This document shows, one piece after another, positions 1 to 10,769 of a stretch of 26,364 bases of DNA. This DNA comes from JACRAR01 sp041674465. GTDB taxonomy: Bacteria > Pseudomonadota > Gammaproteobacteria > Burkholderiales > Rhodocyclaceae. Position 1 is the first letter of the stretch. Each line of letters starts with the position of its first letter. Both the position numbers and the translations under genes were made by a program. The notes below the pieces were generated by a model that was not told the origin of the DNA, searched no databases, and saw nothing but the letters and a program-made list of their open reading frames with translations. The DNA lies in NCBI GenBank assembly GCA_041674465.1, contig JBAYVV010000044.1, positions 1-26,364 of the forward strand. Direction: 5' to 3'.

Positions 1-64
1 GCTGCGGAACTTCAGCGAGCCAGCGGCCATCTGTTTCTTCCTCGCACTCGATGCTGAAATTCAT
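1..64 (-). CDS. HicB-like antitoxin, 5' part (runs off the left edge)
   Basis: Only the first 21 residues are inside the window (MNFSIECEEETDGRWLAEVP...). This opening, a short beta strand followed by E/D-rich residues, then DGRW and A-E-V-P, is the characteristic start of the HicB family (partial RNase-H fold, antitoxin of the HicA mRNA interferase). The start at 64 is chosen because GGAG lies at 72-75 on the minus strand, 7 nt away; the ATG at 71 is out of frame. The gene lies just downstream of the attC-like site of the nitrilase cassette and in the same orientation, so it may be the next gene of a cassette array. Its HicA partner, if any, would lie beyond the edge. Family call is good for so short a fragment, but function as an antitoxin is inferred. 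Confidence 0.6.
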   Translation of the reverse strand, partial: MNFSIECEEETDGRWLAEVPQ

Positions 65-117
65 GATTCATCTCCAAGGGTAACCAGAGGAAATTGTAAC
101 GCGGAAAAGCTGGTGAC

Positions 118-182
118 GCCCAAGTGGAGTTGAGGCGCCTGCGCGGCTTTTCGCGCAGGTCGCCTCGAACGTATTGTTAGGA
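118..182 (-). other. attC-like integron recombination site
   Basis: Read on the minus strand, TCCTAAC (182-176) matches six of seven bases of the attC R'' consensus RYYYAAC. Five bases later GTTCGAGGCG (170-161) pairs with CGCCTCAAC (137-129), and CCTGCGCG (159-152) pairs with CGCGCAGG (145-138) around a six-base loop. The helix is perfect over 17 bp except for two unpaired bases, C167 and A160, on one side only. These occupy the positions of the extrahelical bases of well-known sites such as that of the aadA7 cassette, which orient integrase binding. The distal R' box is poor: the best match to GTTRRRY is CTTGGGC (124-118), and its spacing is short. The site may therefore be decayed or lie at the end of an array. 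There is no U-tract, so it is a poor intrinsic terminator. Confidence 0.75.
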
Positions 183-1151
183 GTCGGCATTTGCTATGAC
201 GCGAGCACGATTGGAACGGGAGGGGTGTCGCGCATAAGCGCGCTCTCCGAATTTCTGAGTAAGCGGCCACAGAAATGCGTACCAAGGAACAGGCAATGCC
301 CAGCGACCATAGGCTTTGGGCGGGCGGCTTACTTTTCGAGCAGGGTCAAGAGTAACCTTTGCGAAAGCAATACCTTCTTCCGCTCCGAGCTGAACCATGA
401 GCGTTCCATCGGAGTCCGCCACCGCCGAAAGCCCAGGAAAACTGGTGTTCTGCGCGGGAAAGCCACCTGGAAGCGGCGTGACAAGAGGGCCACAACGGTT
501 TGCCATTAAGACCGGAACGCCAAGCGCCTGTGCGTAGAAAGCCGTGCTGCCCTTCAGCATGCAGTCGAAAGCGGCAGAGTCTTTTTTACGCATAGGGAAT
601 GCCGGGGTGGGGGTCCCCGCCGCAGTGGGCTGGATGACAATATCGACCGATGCCTGGTGTAATGCGGCGATTCGCTCGTAGAGAAGGTTTTCGTAACAGA
701 TGCCAACCCCAATGCGACCGATCTCTGTGTCGATGTGGTGCGGGTCATTTCCGCCACGGAAGAAGTAAGCCTCTACGGATGCTGGTGGAGATTTTCTGAC
801 ACGGCCGGCAATAGTGCCCTGCGGTGTGGCAAGGACGAAACTGTTAAAGAAGTCGGAGCCGTCTGCTTCGGCGTAGCTCATGCCGAGAAAAATGCCGAAG
901 CGATGAGCTGTTTGCTTGAGCCACGCCATGCTCGGGCCCGTGGCCTTCTCGGCAGTGCTCCAAATTTCTTCCGTGAGTAAATACCCGCCCGGCATCAACT
1001 CCGGCAAGAGAACGAACTCCGCACCTTGAGCGGCGGCCTGTTCAATAAATGTTTCGGCATGCGTCAAGTTTTCCTTCGTGCGGAGCGGTTCGCAACGAAT
1101 TTGGATGGCGGCTACAGTGAGACTGCGCGGCATGATGGATGAGAATCCTAA
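125..1151 (-). mobile_element. Integron gene cassette carrying a nitrilase gene
   Basis: The unit has one gene, a very short 5' leader, no obvious promoter of its own, and an attC-like site starting within the stop codon (TAA at 179-177 is part of TCCTAAC). Upstream of the gene, GTTAGGA (1152-1146, minus strand) is the exact reverse complement of that TCCTAAC box. This is expected because the two boxes pair in the circular cassette, which is cut between G and TT. The inferred cassette is about 1.03 kb. No integrase and no second attC are visible between it and murE, so this is either a lone cassette or the edge of an array extending left. The exact left boundary is uncertain because R' is degenerate. 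Confidence 0.68.
177..1133 (-). CDS. Carbon-nitrogen hydrolase (nitrilase superfamily)
   Basis: The 318-residue protein has the nitrilase-fold layout. The catalytic triad is visible as Glu45 (LLPELM), Lys114 (RVRKSPP) and the nucleophile Cys146 (GVGICYEN); Glu121 is a likely fourth catalytic-site acid. Members hydrolyse nitriles, amides or carbamoyl groups through a thioester on the cysteine. The substrate cannot be read from the sequence, and the C-terminal tail (WYAFLWPLTQKFGERAY) is not diagnostic. The protein is probably cytoplasmic, as no signal peptide is seen. The start at 1133 places AGGA of the cassette core box 12 nt upstream, a common arrangement in integron cassettes. With no clear promoter of its own, it probably depends on transcription entering from the murE side. 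An aliphatic amidase or N-carbamoyl hydrolase is as likely as a true nitrilase. Confidence 0.88.
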   Translation of the reverse strand: MPRSLTVAAIQIRCEPLRTKENLTHAETFIEQAAAQGAEFVLLPELMPGGYLLTEEIWSTAEKATGPSMAWLKQTAHRFGIFLGMSYAEADGSDFFNSFVLATPQGTIAGRVRKSPPASVEAYFFRGGNDPHHIDTEIGRIGVGICYENLLYERIAALHQASVDIVIQPTAAGTPTPAFPMRKKDSAAFDCMLKGSTAFYAQALGVPVLMANRCGPLVTPLPGGFPAQNTSFPGLSAVADSDGTLMVQLGAEEGIAFAKVTLDPARKVSRPPKAYGRWALPVPWYAFLWPLTQKFGERAYARHPSRSNRARVIANADS

Positions 1152-1363
1152 CTCTTAAGTGAACACCAAGTGCAAATGGCTACATATATCCATTTGTGGC
1201 CAATGCTGGAAATAATTATCCATCTATAGGCATTCCTCGATTTCCACATCATTGAGCGGAGACCATCAACGGATAACGTCGGCCTTACTCAGGTCAGCGC
1301 CATTATCATGCTGATACATTACAACTTTCGCACAGAAACGCAATGGCCGCCAGGCTCGTCGTG

Positions 1364-1369
1364 TAAAAT
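1364..1369 (+). promoter_or_regulatory. Candidate -10 element of murE
   Basis: TAAAAT is preceded by TG and ends only 9 nt before the murE ATG, which would put the transcript start within a few bases of the start codon. No good -35 hexamer or ribosome binding site is present. The rest of 1153-1378 shows no gene, only AT-rich sequence between the cassette edge and murE. Confidence 0.3.
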
Positions 1370-1378
1370 GAAATCGAC

Positions 1379-2950
1379 ATGAGACTAGGTGATCTTTGGG
1401 CGAAGCATGGCGTCGGCACGACGCAACCGGACTCGGCCGAAACGCACGATCTGTTCATCTTCGGTGTGACCGACGATTCCCGGGACGTTCGCTTCGGCTA
1501 CCTGTTCTGCGCCTTGCCGGGTACCACCGAGAACGGTCTGGCGTTCTGCGCGCAGGCTGCCGCGAAAGGCGCCCAGGCCATTGCCGTGCCGCAAGGCACG
1601 CGCGACGAAGCGCTGGGTCTGAGCGAGTTCGAGCGCGAAAAGGTTGTCGTCCTGCGCGTGCCAAACGTTCGGGAATTCTATGCGCGGGTGGCGGCGGAGT
1701 TTCATTCCGGCCGTCCGGCCACCATCGCATCAGTCACTGGCACCAATGGCAAGACTTCCACGGTGTGCTTTCTGCGCGACTTGTGGGGAGAAGATGGCCA
1801 CAATGCCGTCAGCCTCGGCACCCTCGGCCTGCAGGCACGCGGCCGGAGCCACTCCAATCTCGAAGCAGGGTTGACGACCTATGATGCGAAAACCTTGCAT
1901 GTGATGCTGGGCGAACTGGAGCGCGCCCACCGGGTGACGCATCTGGCGATGGAGGCATCGAGCCATGCGCTCGACCAGCAACGCCTGGCCGGCGTGACTT
2001 TCGACGCGGTGGGCTTTACCAATCTCACCCAGGACCATCTGGACTACCATCTGTCGATGGATGCCTATTTCCAGGCCAAGATGCGGCTGTTTACCGAGCA
2101 CCTCAAAGCCGATGGCGTGGCGGTCGTCAATACCCGCGACCCGTCGGGTGCTCAGGTCGCAACGGCAATGCGGGCGAAGAAAATTCGCGTGATTTCCTAT
2201 GGCGAGGCAGGCAGCGGCGCTGAACTTGCGGTGCTGGAACGCATCCCGCATGTGCAGGGACAAACGCTGAAGCTGACGGCTTTCGGAACCGCCTATGAAG
2301 TGCAGGCGCCGGTGGCCGGCGCTTTCCAGGCCGAGAACATTCTTTGCGCGCTCGGTTTGGCTGTCGCCACCGGCGTGCCGGTCGAGCGGGCGATTGCGGG
2401 CATTGCCCGCCTGTCGCCGGTGCCGGGGCGCCTGGAACTCGCCACCGTGCTGGCCAATGGCGCGGCGGTCTACGTGGACTACGCGCATACGCCCGATGCG
2501 CTGGCCAACGTCCTGAACAGCGTGCGGCCGCACGTCGGCGCGCAGCAGAAGCTGCATGTGCTGTTCGGCTGTGGCGGTAACCGCGATCCGGGCAAGCGTC
2601 CGATCATGGGGCGGATTGCCGAGGAACTCAGCGATTGCGTTTGGGTGACCGACGACAATCCTCGCACCGAAGACCCCGACCCGATCCGCAAGCAAGTGCT
2701 GTCGGGCACCACGGGGGCAGCTCACGTAAAAAATGCCGGCGCGCGGCGTGAAGCATTGGAACGCGCGCTTTCCGCATTGCGGTCGGGAGATGTCCTGGTT
2801 GTCGCGGGCAAGGGTCATGAAGACTATCAGGTCATGCTTGCACTAGACTCAGAGGGACGTGCCTTGCAGGATTCCAGAGGGCGTCCCGTGACAAAGAAGC
2901 TTCCTTTTTCCGACACCAAAGTGATCCGCGAAATCGCCGCGTCGATGTAG
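1379..2950 (+). CDS. murE: UDP-N-acetylmuramoyl-tripeptide synthetase (MurE-type)
   Basis: A cytoplasmic Mur ligase that adds the third amino acid to UDP-MurNAc-L-Ala-D-Glu using ATP. The 523-residue protein shows the ATP-binding P-loop TGTNGKTS (120-127), the MEASSHAL segment (191-198), the lysine usually carbamylated (Lys224 in QAKMRLF), VPGRLE, CGGNRDPGKRP (398-408) and the C-terminal GKGHEDYQ (477-484). DNPR at 426-429 is the signature of enzymes that use meso-diaminopimelate rather than lysine. It is somewhat longer than the usual 490-500 residues, with an insertion near 488-508 (SEGRALQDSRGRPVTKK). It lies outside a division/cell-wall cluster and 48 nt before dapL, so the pair probably forms a DAP synthesis and incorporation unit. 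Whether a second murE exists elsewhere cannot be seen. No ribosome binding site is evident. Confidence 0.93.
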   Translation: MRLGDLWAKHGVGTTQPDSAETHDLFIFGVTDDSRDVRFGYLFCALPGTTENGLAFCAQAAAKGAQAIAVPQGTRDEALGLSEFEREKVVVLRVPNVREFYARVAAEFHSGRPATIASVTGTNGKTSTVCFLRDLWGEDGHNAVSLGTLGLQARGRSHSNLEAGLTTYDAKTLHVMLGELERAHRVTHLAMEASSHALDQQRLAGVTFDAVGFTNLTQDHLDYHLSMDAYFQAKMRLFTEHLKADGVAVVNTRDPSGAQVATAMRAKKIRVISYGEAGSGAELAVLERIPHVQGQTLKLTAFGTAYEVQAPVAGAFQAENILCALGLAVATGVPVERAIAGIARLSPVPGRLELATVLANGAAVYVDYAHTPDALANVLNSVRPHVGAQQKLHVLFGCGGNRDPGKRPIMGRIAEELSDCVWVTDDNPRTEDPDPIRKQVLSGTTGAAHVKNAGARREALERALSALRSGDVLVVAGKGHEDYQVMLALDSEGRALQDSRGRPVTKKLPFSDTKVIREIAASM

Positions 2951-2998
2951 CGATACGCAGCAAGTCTATCCACCAATTTAGGGTTTTTATATTCGATC

Positions 2999-4228
2999 AT
3001 GACTTACATCAATGAGCATTACCTCAAGTTAGCCGCCGGTTACCTGTTTCCTGAAATTGGTCGGCGGGTCAAGGCCTTCTGCGACGCCAACCCTACCGCG
3101 AACGTGATTCGCATGGGCATCGGCGATGTCACCGAACCGCTTGCCCCTGCGGTGATCCAGGCGATGCATGCGGGCGTCGATGAGTTGGCCGTGCGTTCAT
3201 CGTTCAAGGGTTATGGGCCGGAACAGGGCTACGATTTCTTGCGCGAAGCCATCGCCCAAAACGATTACCAGGCGCGCGGCGCCAATGTTGACGCGGACGA
3301 GATTTTCGTCTCGGACGGTTCGAAATGCGATTCGGGGAATATCCTCGATATCTTCGGCGACGATAACGTGATTGCGGTGCTGGACCCGGTCTACCCGGTA
3401 TATGTCGATACCAATGTAATGGCCGGACACACCGGGCCGGCGGATGCCAGCGGCCGCTACGGCGGCCTGGTCTACCTGCCGGTAACCGCCGAAAACGATT
3501 TCGTTCCCGAACTGCCGAAACAGAAGGTCGACCTGATCTACCTGTGCTATCCCAACAACCCGACCGGCGTGGTTGCCACCAAGGAGATGCTGAAGCGCTG
3601 GGTCGACTACGCACGGCAGAACCGTTCGGTGATCCTCTACGACGCAGCCTATGAAGCATTTATCACCGATCCGGCGATTCCACACTCGATTTATGAAATC
3701 GACGGCGCCCGGGAAGTGGCGATCGAATTCCGCAGTTTCAGCAAGACGGCCGGTTTTACCGGCGCACGCTGCGCCTTCACGGTGATCCCGACAGACCTCA
3801 AAGGGAAGACGCGCGATGGCCGCGAAATCTCGATACATTCGCTGTGGAATCGACGCCACTGCACCAAGTTCAACGGTGTTTCGTATCCGGTGCAAAAAGG
3901 CGCCGCGGCGATCTACACGCCCGAAGGCAAGCGGCAGGTGCAGGAAACCATCGACTTCTACCTTGGCAACGCCAAGGTGGTGCGCGAAGCGCTGACGAAG
4001 CTGGGGCTGAAGGTATACGGCGGCGTGAATGCACCCTACGTGTGGCTGAAGACCCCCGGCAAGTTGAGCAGTTGGGACTTTTTCGACAAGCTGCTGCAGG
4101 AGGCGCATCTGGTGGGCACGCCGGGCAGCGGTTTTGGCGCCTGCGGCGAGGGCTATTTCCGCCTGAGCGCCTTCAACAGCCGGGCGAATGTGGAGGCCGC
4201 CGTACAGCGCTTCGCGAAAATCCTGTAA
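2999..4228 (+). CDS. dapL: LL-diaminopimelate aminotransferase
   Basis: A PLP-dependent class I/II aminotransferase of 409 residues, the usual DapL length. DapL converts tetrahydrodipicolinate directly to LL-2,6-diaminopimelate with glutamate as donor, replacing the DapD/DapC/DapE steps. Visible features are the DapL-type start (INEHYLKLAAGYLFPEIGRR), GIGDVTEPL (41-49), CYPNNPTG (183-190), DAAYEAF, and the PLP lysine Lys249 in FRSFSKTAGFTGARC. It follows murE by 48 nt in the same direction, so the product can, after epimerisation by DapF (not in the window), feed its neighbour. This route is uncommon in proteobacteria, so either a horizontal origin or a redundant second pathway is possible; both are inferences. 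The ribosome binding site is weak. Confidence 0.93.
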   Translation: MTYINEHYLKLAAGYLFPEIGRRVKAFCDANPTANVIRMGIGDVTEPLAPAVIQAMHAGVDELAVRSSFKGYGPEQGYDFLREAIAQNDYQARGANVDADEIFVSDGSKCDSGNILDIFGDDNVIAVLDPVYPVYVDTNVMAGHTGPADASGRYGGLVYLPVTAENDFVPELPKQKVDLIYLCYPNNPTGVVATKEMLKRWVDYARQNRSVILYDAAYEAFITDPAIPHSIYEIDGAREVAIEFRSFSKTAGFTGARCAFTVIPTDLKGKTRDGREISIHSLWNRRHCTKFNGVSYPVQKGAAAIYTPEGKRQVQETIDFYLGNAKVVREALTKLGLKVYGGVNAPYVWLKTPGKLSSWDFFDKLLQEAHLVGTPGSGFGACGEGYFRLSAFNSRANVEAAVQRFAKIL

Positions 4229-4473
4229 GGCGAATCAATGCGAATTCACGCGCACGACCGCATCCGGGGGCAGTGACTGAGATCGTCCTGTTCTCCCGGC
4301 ACAGGGCGTCTTTCTTGTAGAGAGCTTCTCCGTAAATCGCTGGCGTCCCGATGGCAGGGGATGGGTTTTCCGCTAGGAATCTGGGGAAAGCACGGATTGA
4401 TTCTGCTTTCTGAGAGGGGCGATACTTGTGCAGAGGGCTTCGACATGCCCAACCGTACAGTGGAGGGAAGCAA

Positions 4474-5535
4474 GTGAAAGCAGCCGTCTATTTTGGTCCG
4501 CAGGACATCCGTTGCGTCAGCATCCCGGATTCCGTGATTCGTTCAGACCACGAAATGCTGGTCAAGGTTGCTGCAACCTCGATCTGCGGATCCGATTTGC
4601 ACTTGTACCGGGGAGCGCTCGATCCCATCATGGAAAGGGGAAAGTCGCAAACCGGCCATGAACTCGTCGGCGAAGTCTTGGACACCGGAAAGGCGGTGGG
4701 GCGTTTCAAGCGCGGTGATCGCGTCAGCATGGCGTACTCGGTATCGTGCGGTCACTGTTATATGTGCGAAGTGGGCCAGACAGCGCATTGCGAGACCACG
4801 CAGAAGGGGGTGTATGGCTTTGGAGTGGCGTTTGGCAACCTCAACGGCACCCACGCAGAAACGCTGGTCCTGCCTTACGCCGACAGCCATGCCATGAAGG
4901 TGCCGCGCGAAATATCCGATGGCGCCGCGCTGACGCTTTCATGCAATCTGCCTGCCGCCGTGATCGCCAATCATCTTGCCGATATCCGGCCCGGTGAAAA
5001 CGTTGCGATTGTCGGCTGCGGCCCGAGCGGGTTGATGGCGCTGGATATCGCTCTGCATCGGGGGCCGGGGCGCGTCGCCGCCTTCGATAAAGTGCCGCAT
5101 CGTCTGGCGGCTGCGGCGAACAAGGGTGTTGTTGCCATCGATCCGGCAGAAGAGGGCTGGAAGGAAAAAGCCTTGCTACTCACGGCTGGCCGCGGTTTCG
5201 ACAAGGTGATCGAGATGGTGGGCTACCCCGAAACCCTGCAGATGTGTTTCGATCTGGTCCGCTGTGGCGGAACTATCGCCGCCCTGGGGGTTTTCTGCGA
5301 CAACACCTTCAATCTGAATCTTGCGGATGTGTTCCTGCGTGACATCACGCTGCACATGAATGGCTTCGCCAACGTCCAGCCCTATATGTGGGAATCGTTG
5401 CGCATGATGGAACGGGGCGTGGTCAATCCGCAGGCGTATTTTTCGCATACGTTTGCCTTGGCCGATGTGGGCCAGGCATTCTCGACCTTCCACCAGAAGG
5501 CCGACGGCGCCATGAAGATGCTGATCCGGCCCTAA
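4474..5535 (+). CDS. Zinc-dependent alcohol dehydrogenase (MDR family)
   Basis: A 353-residue medium-chain dehydrogenase. Catalytic zinc ligands are probably Cys38 (CGSD) and His62 with Glu63 (GHEL). Four cysteines at 92, 95, 98 and 106 form the structural zinc lobe (CGHCYMC...C). The NAD(P)-binding Rossmann motif is GCGPSG (171-176). The substrate is not identifiable; the family covers alcohols, polyols, threonine and formaldehyde adducts. The start is the GTG at 4474, because GGAGG at 4462-4466 sits 7 nt upstream; a longer frame from 4426 begins with residues unlike the family. The preceding 245 nt after dapL hold no gene. The stop codon overlaps the queF stop on the other strand. Confidence 0.88.
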   Translation: MKAAVYFGPQDIRCVSIPDSVIRSDHEMLVKVAATSICGSDLHLYRGALDPIMERGKSQTGHELVGEVLDTGKAVGRFKRGDRVSMAYSVSCGHCYMCEVGQTAHCETTQKGVYGFGVAFGNLNGTHAETLVLPYADSHAMKVPREISDGAALTLSCNLPAAVIANHLADIRPGENVAIVGCGPSGLMALDIALHRGPGRVAAFDKVPHRLAAAANKGVVAIDPAEEGWKEKALLLTAGRGFDKVIEMVGYPETLQMCFDLVRCGGTIAALGVFCDNTFNLNLADVFLRDITLHMNGFANVQPYMWESLRMMERGVVNPQAYFSHTFALADVGQAFSTFHQKADGAMKMLIRP

Positions 5536-5951
5536 CTGCGGGTGCTTGCAGACGGCTCGAAACTCGCCAGCTCGATTTTTCCCTCTGGCTGCCAGCCTTT
5601 CTTGCGCTGCTCTGCCACGACCGTGGTGAAAATCCCGCCGCGCACATAAAACCGGGCGGTCAGGCGCATGAAGCGCGGTTTTACGGCCTTCGCCAGATCG
5701 TCGAGGATGCGGTTGGTGACATCTTCGTGAAAGTGCCCTTCGTCGCGGAAACTCCAGACGTAGAGCTTGAGGCTCTTGAGTTCGATGCAGAGCTTGTCCG
5801 GCACATAATCGAGAATCAGCGTGGCGAAATCCGGCTGTCCGGTTTTCGGGCAAAGACAGGTGAATTCCGGCATTTCCATGTGGATCTGGTAATCGCGCTG
5901 CGGTGCCGGATTGACGAAAGTTTCCAGGGTTTTTGCGGGTTGGCTGGGCAT
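5532..5951 (-). CDS. queF: NADPH-dependent 7-cyano-7-deazaguanine reductase (short type)
   Basis: Reduces preQ0 to preQ1 in queuosine tRNA modification. It is a 139-residue single-domain (type I) QueF of the tunnelling fold. The active-site cysteine is Cys34 in FTCLCPKTGQPDF, followed by Asp41. The substrate-binding block ELKSLKLY...FRDEGHFHED spans 57-76. The start at 5951 (MPSQPAKTLETF) is preferred over an in-frame ATG at 6032, because the probable -10 element at 5994-5999 would start the transcript between them. The gene diverges from smc and converges on the alcohol dehydrogenase, with stop codons overlapping by two bases. Other queuosine genes are not in the window. Confidence 0.94.
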   Translation of the reverse strand: MPSQPAKTLETFVNPAPQRDYQIHMEMPEFTCLCPKTGQPDFATLILDYVPDKLCIELKSLKLYVWSFRDEGHFHEDVTNRILDDLAKAVKPRFMRLTARFYVRGGIFTTVVAEQRKKGWQPEGKIELASFEPSASTRS

Positions 5952-5993
5952 GGCAAGGGCGTCGGATGGGAGCGGGGAAATGTAGGCGTTTCC

Positions 5994-6001
5994 ATTATAA
6001 T
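5994..6001. promoter_or_regulatory. Shared palindromic -10 region of queF and smc
   Basis: The 8-bp palindrome ATTATAAT contains a perfect TATAAT on each strand: 5999-5994 for queF (about 36 nt from start site to ATG) and 5996-6001 for smc (about 66 nt leader). Clear -35 hexamers are absent on both sides, so the two promoters may compete for one polymerase. Confidence 0.45.
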
Positions 6002-6073
6002 GCCGGCTCTGCGCAGGGTATTGCATGGACATGCCGCGCGTTCCCAGACTAATTCAATCGCCAGCCTTCCGAA

Positions 6074-9598
<3,525 letters not shown>

Positions 9599-9608
9599 GG
9601 ACGCGGCC

Positions 9609-10766
9609 ATGGCCATGTTCAACGAATTGCAATTGACCCTGATTGGTGCCGGCGCCGTAGCGGTGGTCGGGGTGTGGGGCTACAACGCCTGGCAGGAATA
9701 CCGGCAGCGCAAGCTGGCACAGAAAGTTTTCAGCACCGAACAGGCCGATGCACTGCTGCCCGATGAGGCAACCGAAGTTGCACATGGTCGTAGGGAAGAG
9801 CCAAGCGAGCCGGCGTATGCCGAAACGGAGCGCATCGAGCCCACCCTTGAACCTGCCCCCGAACCCACCGTGGAACCCGGCTTCGCCGAAGCTGAAGCGC
9901 TCGTCGATGCAGGAGATGAAACGCCCGTCATCGAACCGCCCGAGGAACTGGCCGACAAGCTGATTGATTGTGTCGCCCGCATCGAGGCCGCGGACATGAT
10001 TGCCGCACCCATGCTCTGGGCGGCACAGCGCAAATTGTTCGGCAAGCTGGAAGGCCGCCTGCGCTGGTGCGGCTGGGATGAAAACAACGGCAAATGGCGG
10101 CCCATCAATGCCCACGATGCCACCAGCTATCTTCGCCTCTGTGCGGCACTGCAGGTGGTGGACCGGCGCGGTGCGATCAGCGAGGCCGATCTCGGCGGGT
10201 TTTATGAAGGCCTGCGTCAGCTGGCGGACAACTTCGAGATACACATCGAATGGCCTGCCGCAGAGGAAGTCCTGGCCCATGCCCGGCGGCTGGACGAATT
10301 CTGCGCATCGGTCGATTGGCGCATCGGGCTTAACCTGGTGAACCGCGACGGCAGTCCTATTCCCGCAGCACGCCTGATTGATCTGGCGACCGAGACTGAG
10401 CTTTGGCTCAAGGATGACGGCCTGTTTCATGCGGAGGGCGAAGGTGGAAAGACATTGTTTACCCTGAGCCAGCTCGGCGGGGCGCCGTTTGAAGCGAGAG
10501 GGTTGAGCGCGCTGTCGCTACCGGGCGTGACGCTCAGCATCGATGTGCCGCGCGTCGCTGATGGCACCCAGGCCTTCGATCACCTGATGGATGTGGCCCG
10601 GACCATGATGTCGGCATTCGGCGGCCATCTCGTCGACGATCAGCGCGCCCCATTGTCGGATGAGGTGCTTGCCACTATCCGCGCCAAGATCGAGGAATTC
10701 CAGCAAAAGATGATGTCGCAGAACATTCCCGCCGGCAGCCGGCGCGCGCTCCGCTTGTACGATTGA
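9609..10766 (+). CDS. zipA: ZipA-like cell division protein
   Basis: A 385-residue protein with the ZipA architecture. One N-terminal transmembrane helix (about 8-28, LTLIGAGAVAVVGVWGYNAW) is followed by a short basic stretch, then an acidic Pro/Glu linker (about 60-120). A C-terminal globular domain (about 240-375) matches the FtsZ-binding ZipA_C domain (FHAEGEGGKTLFTLSQ, AFDHLMDVARTMMSAFGG). It would tether FtsZ to the inner membrane at the division septum. Placement between smc and ligA is typical of betaproteobacteria. AAGG at 9597-9600 lies 8 nt before the ATG. The linker is divergent, so the call rests on the architecture, the C-terminal domain and the synteny. Confidence 0.87.
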   Translation: MAMFNELQLTLIGAGAVAVVGVWGYNAWQEYRQRKLAQKVFSTEQADALLPDEATEVAHGRREEPSEPAYAETERIEPTLEPAPEPTVEPGFAEAEALVDAGDETPVIEPPEELADKLIDCVARIEAADMIAAPMLWAAQRKLFGKLEGRLRWCGWDENNGKWRPINAHDATSYLRLCAALQVVDRRGAISEADLGGFYEGLRQLADNFEIHIEWPAAEEVLAHARRLDEFCASVDWRIGLNLVNRDGSPIPAARLIDLATETELWLKDDGLFHAEGEGGKTLFTLSQLGGAPFEARGLSALSLPGVTLSIDVPRVADGTQAFDHLMDVARTMMSAFGGHLVDDQRAPLSDEVLATIRAKIEEFQQKMMSQNIPAGSRRALRLYD

Positions 10767-10769
10767 TCG

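Noticed and set aside
174..509. Plus-strand frame across the end of the nitrilase gene
   Set aside because: It is antisense to a gene with an intact catalytic triad and has no recognisable domain.
1153..1378. attI site or integrase remnant beside the cassette
   Set aside because: No integrase reading frame and no convincing paired simple site beyond the single GTTAGGA box.
4341..4356. Possible sigma-54 promoter (TGGC, 7 nt, TGGC) before the dehydrogenase
   Set aside because: The GG-N10-GC spacing fits but the -12 box has TGGC for TTGC, and no activator gene or site is nearby; a chance match is likely.
4426..4473. Longer N-terminus for the zinc dehydrogenase
   Set aside because: The extra 16 residues are unlike the family, and a strong GGAGG sits correctly before the GTG at 4474.
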